NCBI GenBank assembly: GCA_002280555.1
Contig: NCEE01000013.1
Coordinates: 1 to 64,000 of the forward strand
Direction of reading: 5' to 3'
DNA length: 64,000 bases
Source of the DNA: Sphingomonas sp. 32-62-10
GTDB lineage: Bacteria; Pseudomonadota; Alphaproteobacteria; Sphingomonadales; Sphingomonadaceae
How positions within the stretch are numbered: the stretch's first letter is position 1; each line of letters opens with the position of its first letter. This document shows, one piece after another, positions 23,940-32,554 of this stretch. The notes under the pieces are model-generated. The model did not search any database, was not told the DNA's origin, and saw only the letters and a program-made list of their open reading frames with translations. The translations under genes were made by a program, and so were the position numbers.

Positions 23940-26072
23940 ATGGCAAACTTCACCCTTCCCGCTTTGTCCCCCCTGTGGCGCCGCCGGATCGTGCTTGCCC
24001 TGCAGATCATGGGCGGGCTGGCCGCGGCCGGGCTGATCGCGCTGATCGTCGCGGTTTATGTGGCCAAAGCGCAACTGCCGAGCTTTGACGAACTGAAATC
24101 TTCGCCCAACGGCCAGACGATCCGGGTCCACGCCGCTGACGGCACCGTGATCGTGTCGATTGGCCCCAGCTATGGCGAATGGCTGCCCTATGATCGGATT
24201 CCGGTGGTGATGCGCGATGCCACCGTCTCGGTCGAAGACCGTCGCTTTCGCTCACACCCAGGGGTTGATCCGATCGCGCTCGTGCGGATCGTGCAATTCG
24301 CCATCGCCAATCGCGGCACCGGGCGGCGATTGCAGGGCGCATCGACGATCACCCAGCAGGTCGCCCGCACGATCTTCCTGTCGAACCGGTACACGTTTGG
24401 CCGCAAGATCCGCGAAATGGTGCTCGCGCTCGCGCTCGAACGCCAGTTCAGCAAGGATCAGATCCTCGAATTGTACCTCAACAAGGTCTATTTCGGGGGC
24501 GGTGCGTACGGCATCGACGCCGCGTCGCGCCGTTTCTTCGGGCATGGCGCCGATCGGCTGAGCCTGGAAGAAGCCGCCGTGGTCGCCGGGCTGGTGAAGG
24601 CGCCATCGCATTATTCCCCCACTGCAGATGCGGAAGCAGCGATCGGGCGCGCGGGCGTGGTGATTGGCGTGATGCAGGAAACCGGGGCGATTACCGCGGA
24701 GCAAGCCGCCGCTGCCGATCCGTCATCGGTCAAGCTGGCGCCGGAGCCCAAGCAGAACAGCGTCCGCTATTTTACCGATTGGGCGCTGCCGCAGCTCGAG
24801 CTGCTGATCGATGAAACAACCCGTCCGCTGGAGGTGTGGACCACGCTCGACCTGCCGATGCAGCGTGCCGCCGATGCCGCCATCCGGGCCGCTGCGCCCA
24901 GCAACGCACAAGGGGCATTGGTCGCACTTGATCGTGATGGCGCCGTGCGATCGATGGTAGGTGGCAAGGATTATGTTGCGTCAATCTACAACCGATCGAC
25001 CCAGGCCGTGCGCCAGCCGGGATCGGCGTTCAAGCTGTTCGTTTATCTCGCCGCGCTTGAGGCCGGGCACCGTACCGAGGAAAAAGTGGTCGACGAGCCT
25101 GTGACGATCAACGGCTGGAGCCCGCGCAACAGTTCCGGCCGCAATTCGGGCGAGATGACGCTGCGGAACGCTTTTGCCTATTCGATCAATACCGTCGCCG
25201 CCAAGCTCGGCCAGGATGTCGGCTTTGCGACAATCGCCGATATGGCGCGGCGGTTTGGCATCACCACGCCGGTGAATACGCAGCCCGCGATGGTGCTCGG
25301 CAGCTCCGATGTCCGTCTGATCGAAATGACACGGGCCTTCGCGTCGGTCGCAAACAAGGGCGTTGCTGTGACGCCCTATGGAATCACCAAGGTGACCGCA
25401 AACGGCGTGACCATCTACGCGCATGAGGTTGACCGTTCGCAGGTGCTGGTTGCCCCCAGTGTGGCGGCGCAAATGACCGATCTTTTGCAAACGGCGGTCA
25501 ACACAGGCTCCGGCCGCGCCGCACAGATCGGGCGACCGGTCGCGGGCAAGACCGGCACGACCACGTCGAACAAGGATGGCTGGTTTCTGGGCTTTTCGAG
25601 CGGGTTGACCACCGGCGTTTGGATGGGCCGCGACGATGCCCGCACCGTCCCCGGCCTGCAGGGCGGCACCGCGCCCGCGCGTGCTTTTGCTGCCTTCATG
25701 AAAGTTGCGGTGGCACGCCGCCCCGTTGAGCAGTTCGAAACCGCCGTCACCCTGCCCGATGAATCCGCGCTCGACGAGGAATCCTATTTCGGCCAGCCCG
25801 ACAATGGCCTGTTCGTTGACGAAAATGGCAATCCCGTCGACCCGGACAGCACGGCGCCCGCCGATGGTAGTATGGTTACTCCCGATGGTGGTCCGATTGA
25901 CGGCGATGCACCACCGGCTGATGAGGGGGACCGGCGCCCAGGGCAGCAGCTCGATCAGGCCTGGATGGACCGCGTTCTTGGCCGGTCCAATGGTCCCCGA
26001 TCAGGAACCAACCCGCCAGCATCGCGAACGCCACCCGGCGATCGTTCTCAGGAATCGCGCCCCAACCAGTGA
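23940..26072 (+). CDS. bifunctional penicillin-binding protein, class A (PBP1A-like)
   Basis: 710 residues. It has an N-terminal transmembrane helix (about 18-42) and a glycosyltransferase domain with Glu99 in SVEDRRFRSHPG and the GASTITQQVARTIFLS and LELYLNKVYFGGGAYGIDAAS motifs. The transpeptidase domain has Ser362-x-x-Lys (SAFK), a SIN motif (YSINTVAAKLG) and KTGT at 537-540. The C-terminus is a long disordered acidic tail. It polymerises and cross-links peptidoglycan in the periplasm. The last 25 bp overlap the YgjP-like gene on the other strand. Confidence 0.95.
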   Translation: MANFTLPALSPLWRRRIVLALQIMGGLAAAGLIALIVAVYVAKAQLPSFDELKSSPNGQTIRVHAADGTVIVSIGPSYGEWLPYDRIPVVMRDATVSVEDRRFRSHPGVDPIALVRIVQFAIANRGTGRRLQGASTITQQVARTIFLSNRYTFGRKIREMVLALALERQFSKDQILELYLNKVYFGGGAYGIDAASRRFFGHGADRLSLEEAAVVAGLVKAPSHYSPTADAEAAIGRAGVVIGVMQETGAITAEQAAAADPSSVKLAPEPKQNSVRYFTDWALPQLELLIDETTRPLEVWTTLDLPMQRAADAAIRAAAPSNAQGALVALDRDGAVRSMVGGKDYVASIYNRSTQAVRQPGSAFKLFVYLAALEAGHRTEEKVVDEPVTINGWSPRNSSGRNSGEMTLRNAFAYSINTVAAKLGQDVGFATIADMARRFGITTPVNTQPAMVLGSSDVRLIEMTRAFASVANKGVAVTPYGITKVTANGVTIYAHEVDRSQVLVAPSVAAQMTDLLQTAVNTGSGRAAQIGRPVAGKTGTTTSNKDGWFLGFSSGLTTGVWMGRDDARTVPGLQGGTAPARAFAAFMKVAVARRPVEQFETAVTLPDESALDEESYFGQPDNGLFVDENGNPVDPDSTAPADGSMVTPDGGPIDGDAPPADEGDRRPGQQLDQAWMDRVLGRSNGPRSGTNPPASRTPPGDRSQESRPNQ

Positions 26073-26722
26073 AGCGCAGCGCCGTGGCGCCGCAACCAGA
26101 CGCGCGCAGCCCCGGCATCGACCCCAACCAATTGATCGACCAGTGCATGAAATTCCGGCCCGTGATTCATATGCACGCGGTGCGCCACTTCATGTGCCAC
26201 GGTGGCGCGGCGAACCCGATCGGGCATCAGGATCAGCCGCCAGCTATACCGGATCATCCCGCTTGATGCGCAGCTGCCCCAGCGCGCCTTCGGATCGCCG
26301 ACCGATACCCCGCTCACCGTTACGCCGACGCGCCCGGCAAACTCGGCGGTTTCGGCGCTCAGCACGGCCAGCGCTTCGCGCTTTAGCCAGGCCGTGATGC
26401 GGCGGGACAAGCCATCGATCGGGCCGCCACAATGGAGCCAATCGCCAACCCGCGATACCCGGCGCGATGCAGTTTCATCCCACACGATTGTTACATCGCC
26501 ATCGCCCATCGGGATGGTCGCGCCCGGCACAAAAGGGCGAGGCACGGGCAGCTTGGCGCGCTGTTCGGCGATCCATTCGCCATGCGCCTCTGCCCAGCGG
26601 AGCGCGGGCGCCAGCGCGGCGCGCTTCGGCAGCGTCAGGCGCACCGCGCCTGTCGCCGGATCAACGCTTAACCGCGCGCGCCGCGCACGCGGGTGGCGAA
26701 CGACCTCGATTCCCGCAATCAC
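26048..26722 (-). CDS. YgjP-type (DUF45) zinc metalloprotease-like protein
   Basis: 224 residues. The C-terminal half carries the zinc site HEVAHRVHMNHGPEF, an HExxH with a third His, preceded by the family block DPKARWGSCASSGMIRYSWRLILMP. The N-terminal half is a beta-rich domain beginning VVRHPRARRARLSVDP. YgjP/DUF45 proteins resemble a WLM/SprT-like minimal protease; substrates are not known. The start overlaps the ycgN stop by 4 nt, and ycgN overlaps the SCO1 gene, so the three form one coupled unit. Confidence 0.9.
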   Translation of the reverse strand: MIAGIEVVRHPRARRARLSVDPATGAVRLTLPKRAALAPALRWAEAHGEWIAEQRAKLPVPRPFVPGATIPMGDGDVTIVWDETASRRVSRVGDWLHCGGPIDGLSRRITAWLKREALAVLSAETAEFAGRVGVTVSGVSVGDPKARWGSCASSGMIRYSWRLILMPDRVRRATVAHEVAHRVHMNHGPEFHALVDQLVGVDAGAARVWLRRHGAALHWLGRDS

Positions 26723-27165
26723 AATTCGCGATCGATCAAATGATGTTCGAGCTCACCGGCATCATCCTCCGAAATCGTCCGGCCCCGCACCGACATGCCG
26801 GCACGGTGAATCGCCTGCCGATCGCCGCAGACGAGATAGTGCCAATCAGGCAACGGCTTGCCATCTTCGCGCAGCCGGTAAGCGCAACTGCTGGGCAGCC
26901 AATCGATCTGCGCTAGTTTGGCAGGAGTCAGCCGCACGCATTCGGCGACAAAGGCATGGCGGTGCTTGTAGTTCGAGCATTGCGCGGTTTCACGATCGAG
27001 CAGCCGACACGAGACATTGGTTGGCAGCAATTCGCCGGTCTCTTCGTCCTCAAGCTTGTGGACGCAGCATTTGCCGCAGCCATCGCACAGCGCCTCCCAT
27101 TGCGCGCGATCGAGTTTGTGCAGCGGGGTGTCTTCCCAGAATTTGCCTGCCATCCGGCTGGTCAC
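26719..27165 (-). CDS. YcgN family (UPF0260) cysteine-cluster protein
   Basis: 148 residues. It has a conserved cysteine-rich segment CDGCGKCC near 27-34, then CRLLD and CSNY, and the C-terminal SSCAYRLREDGKPLPDWHYLVCGD, all typical of the YcgN/UPF0260 family. The cysteines probably bind Fe or Zn. The function is not established. The start could be here or twelve bases downstream at ATG 27153 (MAGKFWEDTPLHKL). It is coupled by 4-nt overlaps to a metalloprotease gene on one side and the SCO1 gene on the other. Confidence 0.9.
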   Translation of the reverse strand: MTSRMAGKFWEDTPLHKLDRAQWEALCDGCGKCCVHKLEDEETGELLPTNVSCRLLDRETAQCSNYKHRHAFVAECVRLTPAKLAQIDWLPSSCAYRLREDGKPLPDWHYLVCGDRQAIHRAGMSVRGRTISEDDAGELEHHLIDREL

Positions 27166-27767
27166 TTCGCCCAGCGCTTGATCGCGTTGACGATCTCGTC
27201 AGGGGATTTATCCTGCGGGAGCAGCGCCAGCGGTTCGCCCTTCGGCCCGAACAAATAGGCAAGGCGGCTGTGATCGACGATATAGCCACCATCGGGACGC
27301 TTAGGCTTGGCCTCTGAATAAATCGCAAAACGCTTTTTCACTGCGTCGATCTGCGCCTGGGTGCCGGTAAGCGCAATCAGCCGGGGCGAGAAGGCACCAG
27401 CAAATTGTTTCAGCGCCGCCGGGGTATCGCGCGCGGGATCAACGGTGATGAAAATCGGCACGACGCGGGCCGACAGCGCTGGATCGCTCTTGTCGAGCGC
27501 GCGCATAGCCAGTGCAATATTCTGCACATCGATCGGGCAGACATCAGGGCAATAGCTGTAGCCAAAATAAATGATGCGGTATTTACCCGCAAAATCGGTG
27601 TCGCGGACGATCTTTCCGTTCTGGTCGGTCAGCGTGAACGGGCCCCCGATCCGGGCACCGGCGAGCGGCGGTGTTGCGGTTTCCTGACCAGACGTACCTG
27701 GGACGGAACACCCCGCCAGCACCACCGCAGTGATGAGCGCAAACGCGCGTTTCAATTTCTCGTTCAT
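27162..27767 (-). CDS. SCO1/SenC/PrrC family lipoprotein (copper chaperone for cytochrome oxidase)
   Basis: 201 residues from ATG 27767 (MNEKLKRAFALITAVVLAGC), a lipoprotein signal with the lipobox LAGC at Cys20. The thioredoxin-like domain has the copper/redox pair in YSYCPDVCP and the third ligand His in YIVDHSRLAYLF. SCO proteins deliver copper to the CuA site of cytochrome c oxidase or act as periplasmic thiol reductases. Nothing nearby encodes the oxidase, so the client is not shown by context. Confidence 0.93.
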   Translation of the reverse strand: MNEKLKRAFALITAVVLAGCSVPGTSGQETATPPLAGARIGGPFTLTDQNGKIVRDTDFAGKYRIIYFGYSYCPDVCPIDVQNIALAMRALDKSDPALSARVVPIFITVDPARDTPAALKQFAGAFSPRLIALTGTQAQIDAVKKRFAIYSEAKPKRPDGGYIVDHSRLAYLFGPKGEPLALLPQDKSPDEIVNAIKRWAK

Positions 27768-27852
27768 GGCGCGACAAGCCATGATCTGTTATCGAACAGC
27801 GTGCAAGTGGCGGGTGTTAGCCCCGCGCCGAGAACAAGGATTCGATATAATC

Positions 27853-28470
27853 ATGGCGGCAACTATGCGGAAACTGGCAATCGTGGCAGCAGCTTGCCTG
27901 GCCACCGGCGTGATCAATAGCCCGGTCGCAGCGCAGCTGGGGCAGTCCCCCGGCGCGAAGTTTCTGGAAGCGGTGAAGGAAGAGAAAAACAACGAGGTTG
28001 TCGCGGCCGTCAACGAAAATGGCGCTGCGATCGTCAATACCCGCGATTTCTCCAGCCGTGAAACTGCGCTCCACATCGTCGCCAAGCGGGGTGATGTGCT
28101 CTACACGCGGTTCCTGTTGCAAAAGGGCGGCAACCCGAATTTGCGCGACGTGCGCGGCAGCACCCCTCTGCTGGTCGCGGTGAGCAACGGCCATGCCGAT
28201 CTGGTTCCAGTATTCGTTGCCGCCAAGGCCAATGTGAACCAGGGCAATGACAGCGGAGAGACCCCATTGATCAAGGCCGTCCAACGACGTGATCTGGTGA
28301 TGGTGCGCGAACTGATCGCCGCGGGCGCCGATCCCGATCAGGCGGATTCGCTCGCAGGAAAATCGGCGCGGATCTATGCCAATGAAGATACACGCACACC
28401 GGCACTTGCCAAAATTTTCGCCGATATCCCCAAGCGCGAGCGACGGGCTGTATCTGGGCCGACGCTGTAG
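27853..28470 (+). CDS. secreted ankyrin-repeat protein
   Basis: 205 residues. The start may be 27853 or the ATG at 27865 (MRKLAIVAAACLATG). A signal peptide ends near VAAQ (about residue 27). Four ankyrin repeats follow from about 65: ETALHIVAKRGD, GSTPLLVAVSNGHADLV, GETPLIKAVQRRDLVMVREL and AAGADPDQADSLAGKSA. Ankyrin repeats give a protein-binding solenoid; here it would be periplasmic or secreted. It is divergent from the SCO1 gene with 85 bp between them. Confidence 0.85.
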   Translation: MAATMRKLAIVAAACLATGVINSPVAAQLGQSPGAKFLEAVKEEKNNEVVAAVNENGAAIVNTRDFSSRETALHIVAKRGDVLYTRFLLQKGGNPNLRDVRGSTPLLVAVSNGHADLVPVFVAAKANVNQGNDSGETPLIKAVQRRDLVMVRELIAAGADPDQADSLAGKSARIYANEDTRTPALAKIFADIPKRERRAVSGPTL

Positions 28471-28485
28471 GCAGGCGGGTTAGCG

Positions 28486-28983
28486 CTATCCCAGAATTTC
28501 GGCTTCGGGATCAATCGACTGGATCAATCGCCGACCTGCCCGGCGGGCAAAAGCGAGCGTGTTGCGCTTGCGCGCCGCCGCGGGCATCGGCGCGCTAAAC
28601 GCCTCACGCACGATCATTGCATCATACCGATCGGCGACAATGATGCCTGTCCGTTCGGGTAGAAAAGCGGCCCCACGCAGCGGCGCCAGATCAAAGCCCG
28701 TCGGCACTGCCCAGAAATAGCGATCGCAATGCGCCAGATAATCGGTCCATTTGCCATCGCCCAACAAATCGGCCCGTGATGTTTTGATCTCGACGATCAC
28801 AATGCCGCCCCGCGCATCGATTGCCATCAAATCAGCACGGCGCCCGCCTTCAAGCGGCACTTCGCCCATGGTGATCAGATCGTGGCGGAGGAGCATCCGA
28901 GTGACGCCCCGGACGAGATCGGCAGCACAGCCAGGCGCCACAGGGCTGATCGGCATACGATCGGGGAAAGGCTCAGAAAGCAT
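28486..28983 (-). CDS. mmcB: MmcB family DNA repair protein
   Basis: 165 residues. The fold resembles a PD-(D/E)XK nuclease: EVPLEGGRRADLMAIDARGGIVIVEIKTSRADLLGDGKW carries the Asp, and Glu-Ile-Lys follows in order. In Caulobacter the homologue is SOS-induced and takes part in repair of mitomycin C-type damage. That matches the LexA box found just upstream here (28996-29010). It is monocistronic, with convergent ankyrin gene downstream. Confidence 0.9.
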   Translation of the reverse strand: MLSEPFPDRMPISPVAPGCAADLVRGVTRMLLRHDLITMGEVPLEGGRRADLMAIDARGGIVIVEIKTSRADLLGDGKWTDYLAHCDRYFWAVPTGFDLAPLRGAAFLPERTGIIVADRYDAMIVREAFSAPMPAAARKRNTLAFARRAGRRLIQSIDPEAEILG

Positions 28984-28995
28984 TTCCCCGACCTA

Positions 28996-29010
28996 GAACA
29001 TTACACGAAC
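28996..29010 (-). promoter_or_regulatory. LexA (SOS) box upstream of mmcB
   Basis: On the plus strand it reads GAAC-ATTACAC-GAAC, that is GTTC-N7-GTTC on the mmcB strand. This direct repeat is the known LexA operator of alphaproteobacteria. It lies 13-27 bp upstream of the mmcB start codon, where LexA would cover the promoter. Confidence 0.82.
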
Positions 29011-29043
29011 AAAATAAAGGCCGTGAGTTACGGCGATACGCAG

Positions 29044-29730
29044 TTAGCGGTAAAAGACGTGGCCACCGATGGCTGCCACGCGCGTAAGCCGCCAGCCGGG
29101 TGAGACGTGACGCGCATGGAAGAACAAGGCGTTCGCCACGGGGCTTTCCCAACGCTCAGCCATGGCAACCTGCGCAACCGCCAAGGCGGTGCGATATTGG
29201 GCGTTACCGTTGCCAATGCTTGGCATACGGCCGCCGCGCACGAACGAGAATTGCCCAGGCTGCTTGACGACCGAACAGATTGATCGGGGGAAACGACCTG
29301 ATTTCGTGCGATTGATCACGACATTGGCAACGGCAAGCTGGCCTTGCAGCGACTCACCCTTTGATTCGAAAAAAATCGTCCCTGCCAGGCAGGCCAGATC
29401 GCTGTCCACCGTCATGGGCGGATCCTGCGCAGCAACGGCAGCAGCCAGTGTTGCATAGGACCGACGCTCGACCGGGAGGCCACGATCGATGTTCTGCGGA
29501 TCATCCGCAATAACTGGATCGGAAGGGGGTGTTGCGGTGGGCACTATGGGTGCCGAAGGAACTGAAGCCGGTGCCAGGACGTTGGATATTCCGGGGCTGT
29601 CAGTCGACGTTGGTGCTGTAATCACCAAGGTCCTGTCGAGTTCGATCGCGAACCCGGGGGTGCCGGAGCCTGCCAGGCTGGCGGCACAGAAAACCGCGAT
29701 GACGATCGCGGCACGAAGAGAAAACTGCAT
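29044..29730 (-). CDS. SleB-type cell wall hydrolase
   Basis: 228 residues. The signal peptide ends near residue 24. A Pro/Thr/Ser-rich linker (about 35-90) follows, then a hydrolase_2 domain from about 110: LACLAGTIFFESKGESLQGQLAVANVVINRTKSGRFP with the catalytic Glu in FESKGE, then GQFSFVRGG and ANALFFHARHVSPGW. SleB-like enzymes cleave peptidoglycan as lytic transglycosylases or amidases. It lies upstream of mmcB on the same strand, but the LexA box between them suggests separate control. Confidence 0.9.
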   Translation of the reverse strand: MQFSLRAAIVIAVFCAASLAGSGTPGFAIELDRTLVITAPTSTDSPGISNVLAPASVPSAPIVPTATPPSDPVIADDPQNIDRGLPVERRSYATLAAAVAAQDPPMTVDSDLACLAGTIFFESKGESLQGQLAVANVVINRTKSGRFPRSICSVVKQPGQFSFVRGGRMPSIGNGNAQYRTALAVAQVAMAERWESPVANALFFHARHVSPGWRLTRVAAIGGHVFYR

Positions 29731-29888
29731 TGAAACTGCTAAATATGCGGTTGGCGCGCGGTCGTGATCGCCTGAATTGGCACCACGCCGGGCATACCCC
29801 CCGACTGCGTCACTGACCGATATCGCACATCAGCACAGCACAACGCGTATTTCGAAGCGCCGCTCTTTCGTTGTGCGGCGCAATATAG

Positions 29889-30230
29889 TCAACCCGCGGC
29901 GATCGTTTCAGCGGCGAACCGTTCCGCTTCCGGGATATCCAGTTCAATCACCCATAGGTCGGGATCACGATCGCGTCGCCGGTGCCAATAGGCGGTCACC
30001 TGCCCCGGATCATCGCCCGCCACCGCCGCGACAGCAACGAGGCCAACCGCGCCTGTTGGACCGATTCCACGCTCCAATATTTTGAAATCATTGCCTTTTT
30101 GGCAAGTAATGACGAGAATAGCACCGGCCTGAAGGTCTCCCTTGGCAAGCACCATCGCCATGCCCCCGGCATCATTAACACGGCGTAACAAGGCATTGAC
30201 CAGCACCGTGCTGGGCAGCCGATCGCTCAT
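29889..30230 (-). CDS. DUF1491 family protein
   Basis: 113 residues, matching the small alphaproteobacterial DUF1491 family: VLVNALLRRVNDAGGMAMVLAKGDLQAGAILV, ERGIGPTG and the C-terminal DLWVIELDIPEAERFAAETI. No function is known. Its start overlaps the stop of the thioesterase gene by 4 nt, which places it at the end of the leftward run that begins near the origin. The 158 bp beyond it hold no gene. Confidence 0.85.
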   Translation of the reverse strand: MSDRLPSTVLVNALLRRVNDAGGMAMVLAKGDLQAGAILVITCQKGNDFKILERGIGPTGAVGLVAVAAVAGDDPGQVTAYWHRRRDRDPDLWVIELDIPEAERFAAETIAAG

Positions 30231-30700
30231 GCCGGACGATAACCGGGCAGGCTGGCGAGCGGAATGCGCGAGCGCATGAAGGTACCGGTGCCACGCGCAA
30301 CTTCTTCACCGTTTGCATCAATCAACCGTGCATCGGCAATCAGCACGCGCCGTTGTCCACTGATCCAGCGCCCTTCCGCGGTAACCAATCCTTCGGTCAT
30401 CGGGCGGGTAAACAACAGGTTGAAGGCCGTGGTGAGCAAGAAGCGATCAGTCACCAGACTGTTTGCCGCATAAAAGGCGGCATCATCGAGCATTTTAAAA
30501 TAACTGGTGCCGTGCGCCGCGCCGCCAGCGTGATAGTAACGCGAATCGAGAGAAAAGGTGATGCGAGCAACCCCTGATTCGGGGATTACCAGTCGCGAAT
30601 CGAACAACCGGTTGATCGGCGCCGCCGCATAGAGCGATTCGAGCGCACGGTAATGTGCAGCCGCGCCCTCAATTGCCGCCCCGGCCACCTCAGGCGGCAT
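30227..30700 (-). CDS. PaaI-type acyl-CoA thioesterase
   Basis: 157 residues from ATG 30700, which has GAGG six bases upstream; alternatives at 30712 and further upstream exist. It has a hot-dog fold with the HAGGAAHGTSYFKMLDDAAFYAANS helix containing the Gly-rich turn and Asp typical of PaaI thioesterases, then FLLTTAFNLLFTRPM. It hydrolyses acyl-CoA esters; the substrate is unknown. It overlaps ptsN upstream by about 11 nt and the DUF1491 gene downstream by 4 nt. Confidence 0.85.
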   Translation of the reverse strand: MPPEVAGAAIEGAAAHYRALESLYAAAPINRLFDSRLVIPESGVARITFSLDSRYYHAGGAAHGTSYFKMLDDAAFYAANSLVTDRFLLTTAFNLLFTRPMTEGLVTAEGRWISGQRRVLIADARLIDANGEEVARGTGTFMRSRIPLASLPGYRPA

Positions 30701-31160
30701 CGCGCGCCTCATCTCCCGTCCACAAGGCATACAGGGCGTCGGGCGAACCGGCACCGCGCAACTTCGCGACAAAACTGCGATCACGCAGATGGCGGGAAAC
30801 GCGCGCCAGCGCCTTCAAATGATTCGCACCGGCATCCAGCGGGGACAAGAGCATGAAGATGATATCGACCGGCAGTTCATCAATCGCCTGAAAATCGACA
30901 GGATGAGCAAGATGGATAAACACGCCGATGACATGGTCGATATCGGCCAGCTTGCCATGCGGTATCGCCACCGCGCCGCCGAAACCGGTTGAGCCAAGCC
31001 GTTCCCGATCCGCCAACACCCCGGCAATCACTTTGGCATCAAGATTGTAGACTTGTGCGGCAACTTGCGCAAGTTGCTGTAAAACAGCCTTTTTGTTGGC
31101 AGCCGACACATCGTTGAGCACAGCTTGCGGTAGCAGCAGATCACTGAAATTGGTCATCAT
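30690..31160 (-). CDS. ptsN: nitrogen-regulatory PTS protein EIIA(Ntr)
   Basis: 156 residues from ATG 31160 (a second ATG is at 31157). This PTS EIIA type 2 domain has the phosphorylatable His68 in VAIPHGKLADIDH. It is the output of the PTS-Ntr phosphorelay, which links nitrogen and carbon state to potassium and central metabolism. It is not a sugar transporter. It lies downstream of hpf, 85 bp away, as in many proteobacteria. Confidence 0.94.
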   Translation of the reverse strand: MMTNFSDLLLPQAVLNDVSAANKKAVLQQLAQVAAQVYNLDAKVIAGVLADRERLGSTGFGGAVAIPHGKLADIDHVIGVFIHLAHPVDFQAIDELPVDIIFMLLSPLDAGANHLKALARVSRHLRDRSFVAKLRGAGSPDALYALWTGDEARDAA

Positions 31161-31245
31161 GGTTCCAGTCGCAGCACCGGCGTCGCTGTTGGCGCACGAG
31201 GGAGCGGTGGCGCCGCATAGCGCCGATTGACCCGCAGCGAAAGCG

Positions 31246-31827
31246 TCAGCTGCTGCGTTGTGGCTCAACCCAGCCGATCGTGCCATCACCCCGTCGATAG
31301 ACCATATTATAGGCACCCGTGCCGCTGTTACGAAACAACAGTGCGGTGGTGTTGCGCAGATCGAGCATCATAACGGCATCGGATACCGTCGTATCGGGCA
31401 CATCAACGCGCATTTCGGCAACGATTGCCGGAAAATCCTGCGCTTCGCTTTCAACGTCTTCCTCGCGGAACAGGGTATAGCCGGCATTGTCGGCAAGCCC
31501 ATCGAAACCGTTCACCGCTGAACTGGTATGCCGATCCTTTAACCGGCGCATATAGCGACGAAGCTGTTTCTCGATCTTGTCGGCGGCGCCATCAAACGCA
31601 GGCGGCGCTTCCATCGCATCACCGCGTGCCTTCAGCACCACGCCCTGCATGACGTGCGCCACGATATCACAACTGAAGCCATGATCGTGCGGCCCGCGCC
31701 CAAAGGTCACCTGGGCCGAAATAGCGCGTGAGAAATATTTCTCGGCAATGCCCTGCAATCGATCCTCGACACGCTGCCGCAATGCCTCACCGGTATCGAC
31801 CTGATGGCCAGAAACGCGGATATCCAT
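31246..31827 (-). CDS. hpf: ribosome hibernation-promoting factor (long form)
   Basis: 193 residues from ATG 31827, preceded by GAGGAAAGAC. The N-terminal YfiA/HPF domain (MDIRVSGHQVDTGEALRQRVEDRL, about 1-105) is joined by a linker to the C-terminal dimerisation domain (about 135-193: DAVMMLDLRNTTALLFRNSGTGAYNMVYRRGDGTIGWVEP). Long HPF dimerises 70S ribosomes into inactive 100S particles in stationary phase. It is followed by ptsN. Confidence 0.95.
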   Translation of the reverse strand: MDIRVSGHQVDTGEALRQRVEDRLQGIAEKYFSRAISAQVTFGRGPHDHGFSCDIVAHVMQGVVLKARGDAMEAPPAFDGAADKIEKQLRRYMRRLKDRHTSSAVNGFDGLADNAGYTLFREEDVESEAQDFPAIVAEMRVDVPDTTVSDAVMMLDLRNTTALLFRNSGTGAYNMVYRRGDGTIGWVEPQRSS

Positions 31828-31857
31828 GTCTTTCCTCCTCGATTGGGGCAATGCGTA

Positions 31858-32547
31858 TCAACTTTGGGGCAACGAGCCCCAGAGCGGATTGTTCACGCCT
31901 TCCATAAACCGGCGATGCCGATTGGCGTCTTCTTCGCTGACCGCGAAGATTCGTTGCGGTCGAATGATGCTGGGCGTCGGTGCGGCGACCTCGTTCCGCT
32001 CGGCAATCGACTCGGCGACGAGCGTCAACCCGATCTGGCGACCGCCGGTCAGTTCGACATAGACCTGTGCCAGCAGCTGGGCATCAAGCAACGCGCCGTG
32101 CAACACCCGGTGGCTGCGATCGATACCGAAGCGCGTGCACAGCGCATCGAGCGAATGCTTCGCGCCGGGGTGACGGCTACGCGCCAGGGCGATGGTATCC
32201 ACCATCCGATCGAGCGACACGATCGGCCGACCGATACGCTTCAGCTCACCGTTCAGAAAGCCGAAATCGAAGCTCGCATTATGGGCAACGAGCGGGCTAT
32301 CGCCGAGAAATTCCAGCAGATCGTCGCACAAATGCGGAAAGAGCGGCTTGTCGGCCAGGAATGCGTCGCTGAGGCCGTGAATTGCCTGTGCCTCTGGCGC
32401 CATCGGGCGTTCGGGGTGGAAATAGGCGTGAAAGGTTGCCCCGGTTTCAACCCGGTTGATCAACTCGACACAGCCGATCTCGACCAGCCGATCGCCATTG
32501 GAAAAACTCAGGCCGGTCGTCTCGGTATCAAAGACAATCTCGCGCAT
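31858..32547 (-). CDS. dnaQ: DNA polymerase III epsilon subunit (proofreading exonuclease)
   Basis: 229 residues from ATG 32547. It is a DEDDh exonuclease: Asp7 and Glu9 in FDTETTG, Asp in AHNASFDFGFLN, His in LHGALLDAQLLAQVYVEL, and the final Asp in the same helix. The C-terminal tail should bind the alpha subunit. The gene lies 7 bp after coaE, in the alphaproteobacterial origin-proximal order maf-aroE-coaE-dnaQ. A near-consensus DnaA box (TTATCCACC, 32555-32563) lies at the junction with coaE. Confidence 0.95.
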   Translation of the reverse strand: MREIVFDTETTGLSFSNGDRLVEIGCVELINRVETGATFHAYFHPERPMAPEAQAIHGLSDAFLADKPLFPHLCDDLLEFLGDSPLVAHNASFDFGFLNGELKRIGRPIVSLDRMVDTIALARSRHPGAKHSLDALCTRFGIDRSHRVLHGALLDAQLLAQVYVELTGGRQIGLTLVAESIAERNEVAAPTPSIIRPQRIFAVSEEDANRHRRFMEGVNNPLWGSLPQS

Positions 32548-32554
32548 CGCGTTG

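Noticed and set aside
26202..27317. 371-residue Arg/Ser-rich ORF opposite the YgjP-ycgN-SCO1 run
   Set aside because: Lies antisense to three well-recognised genes and has the composition of a shadow frame.
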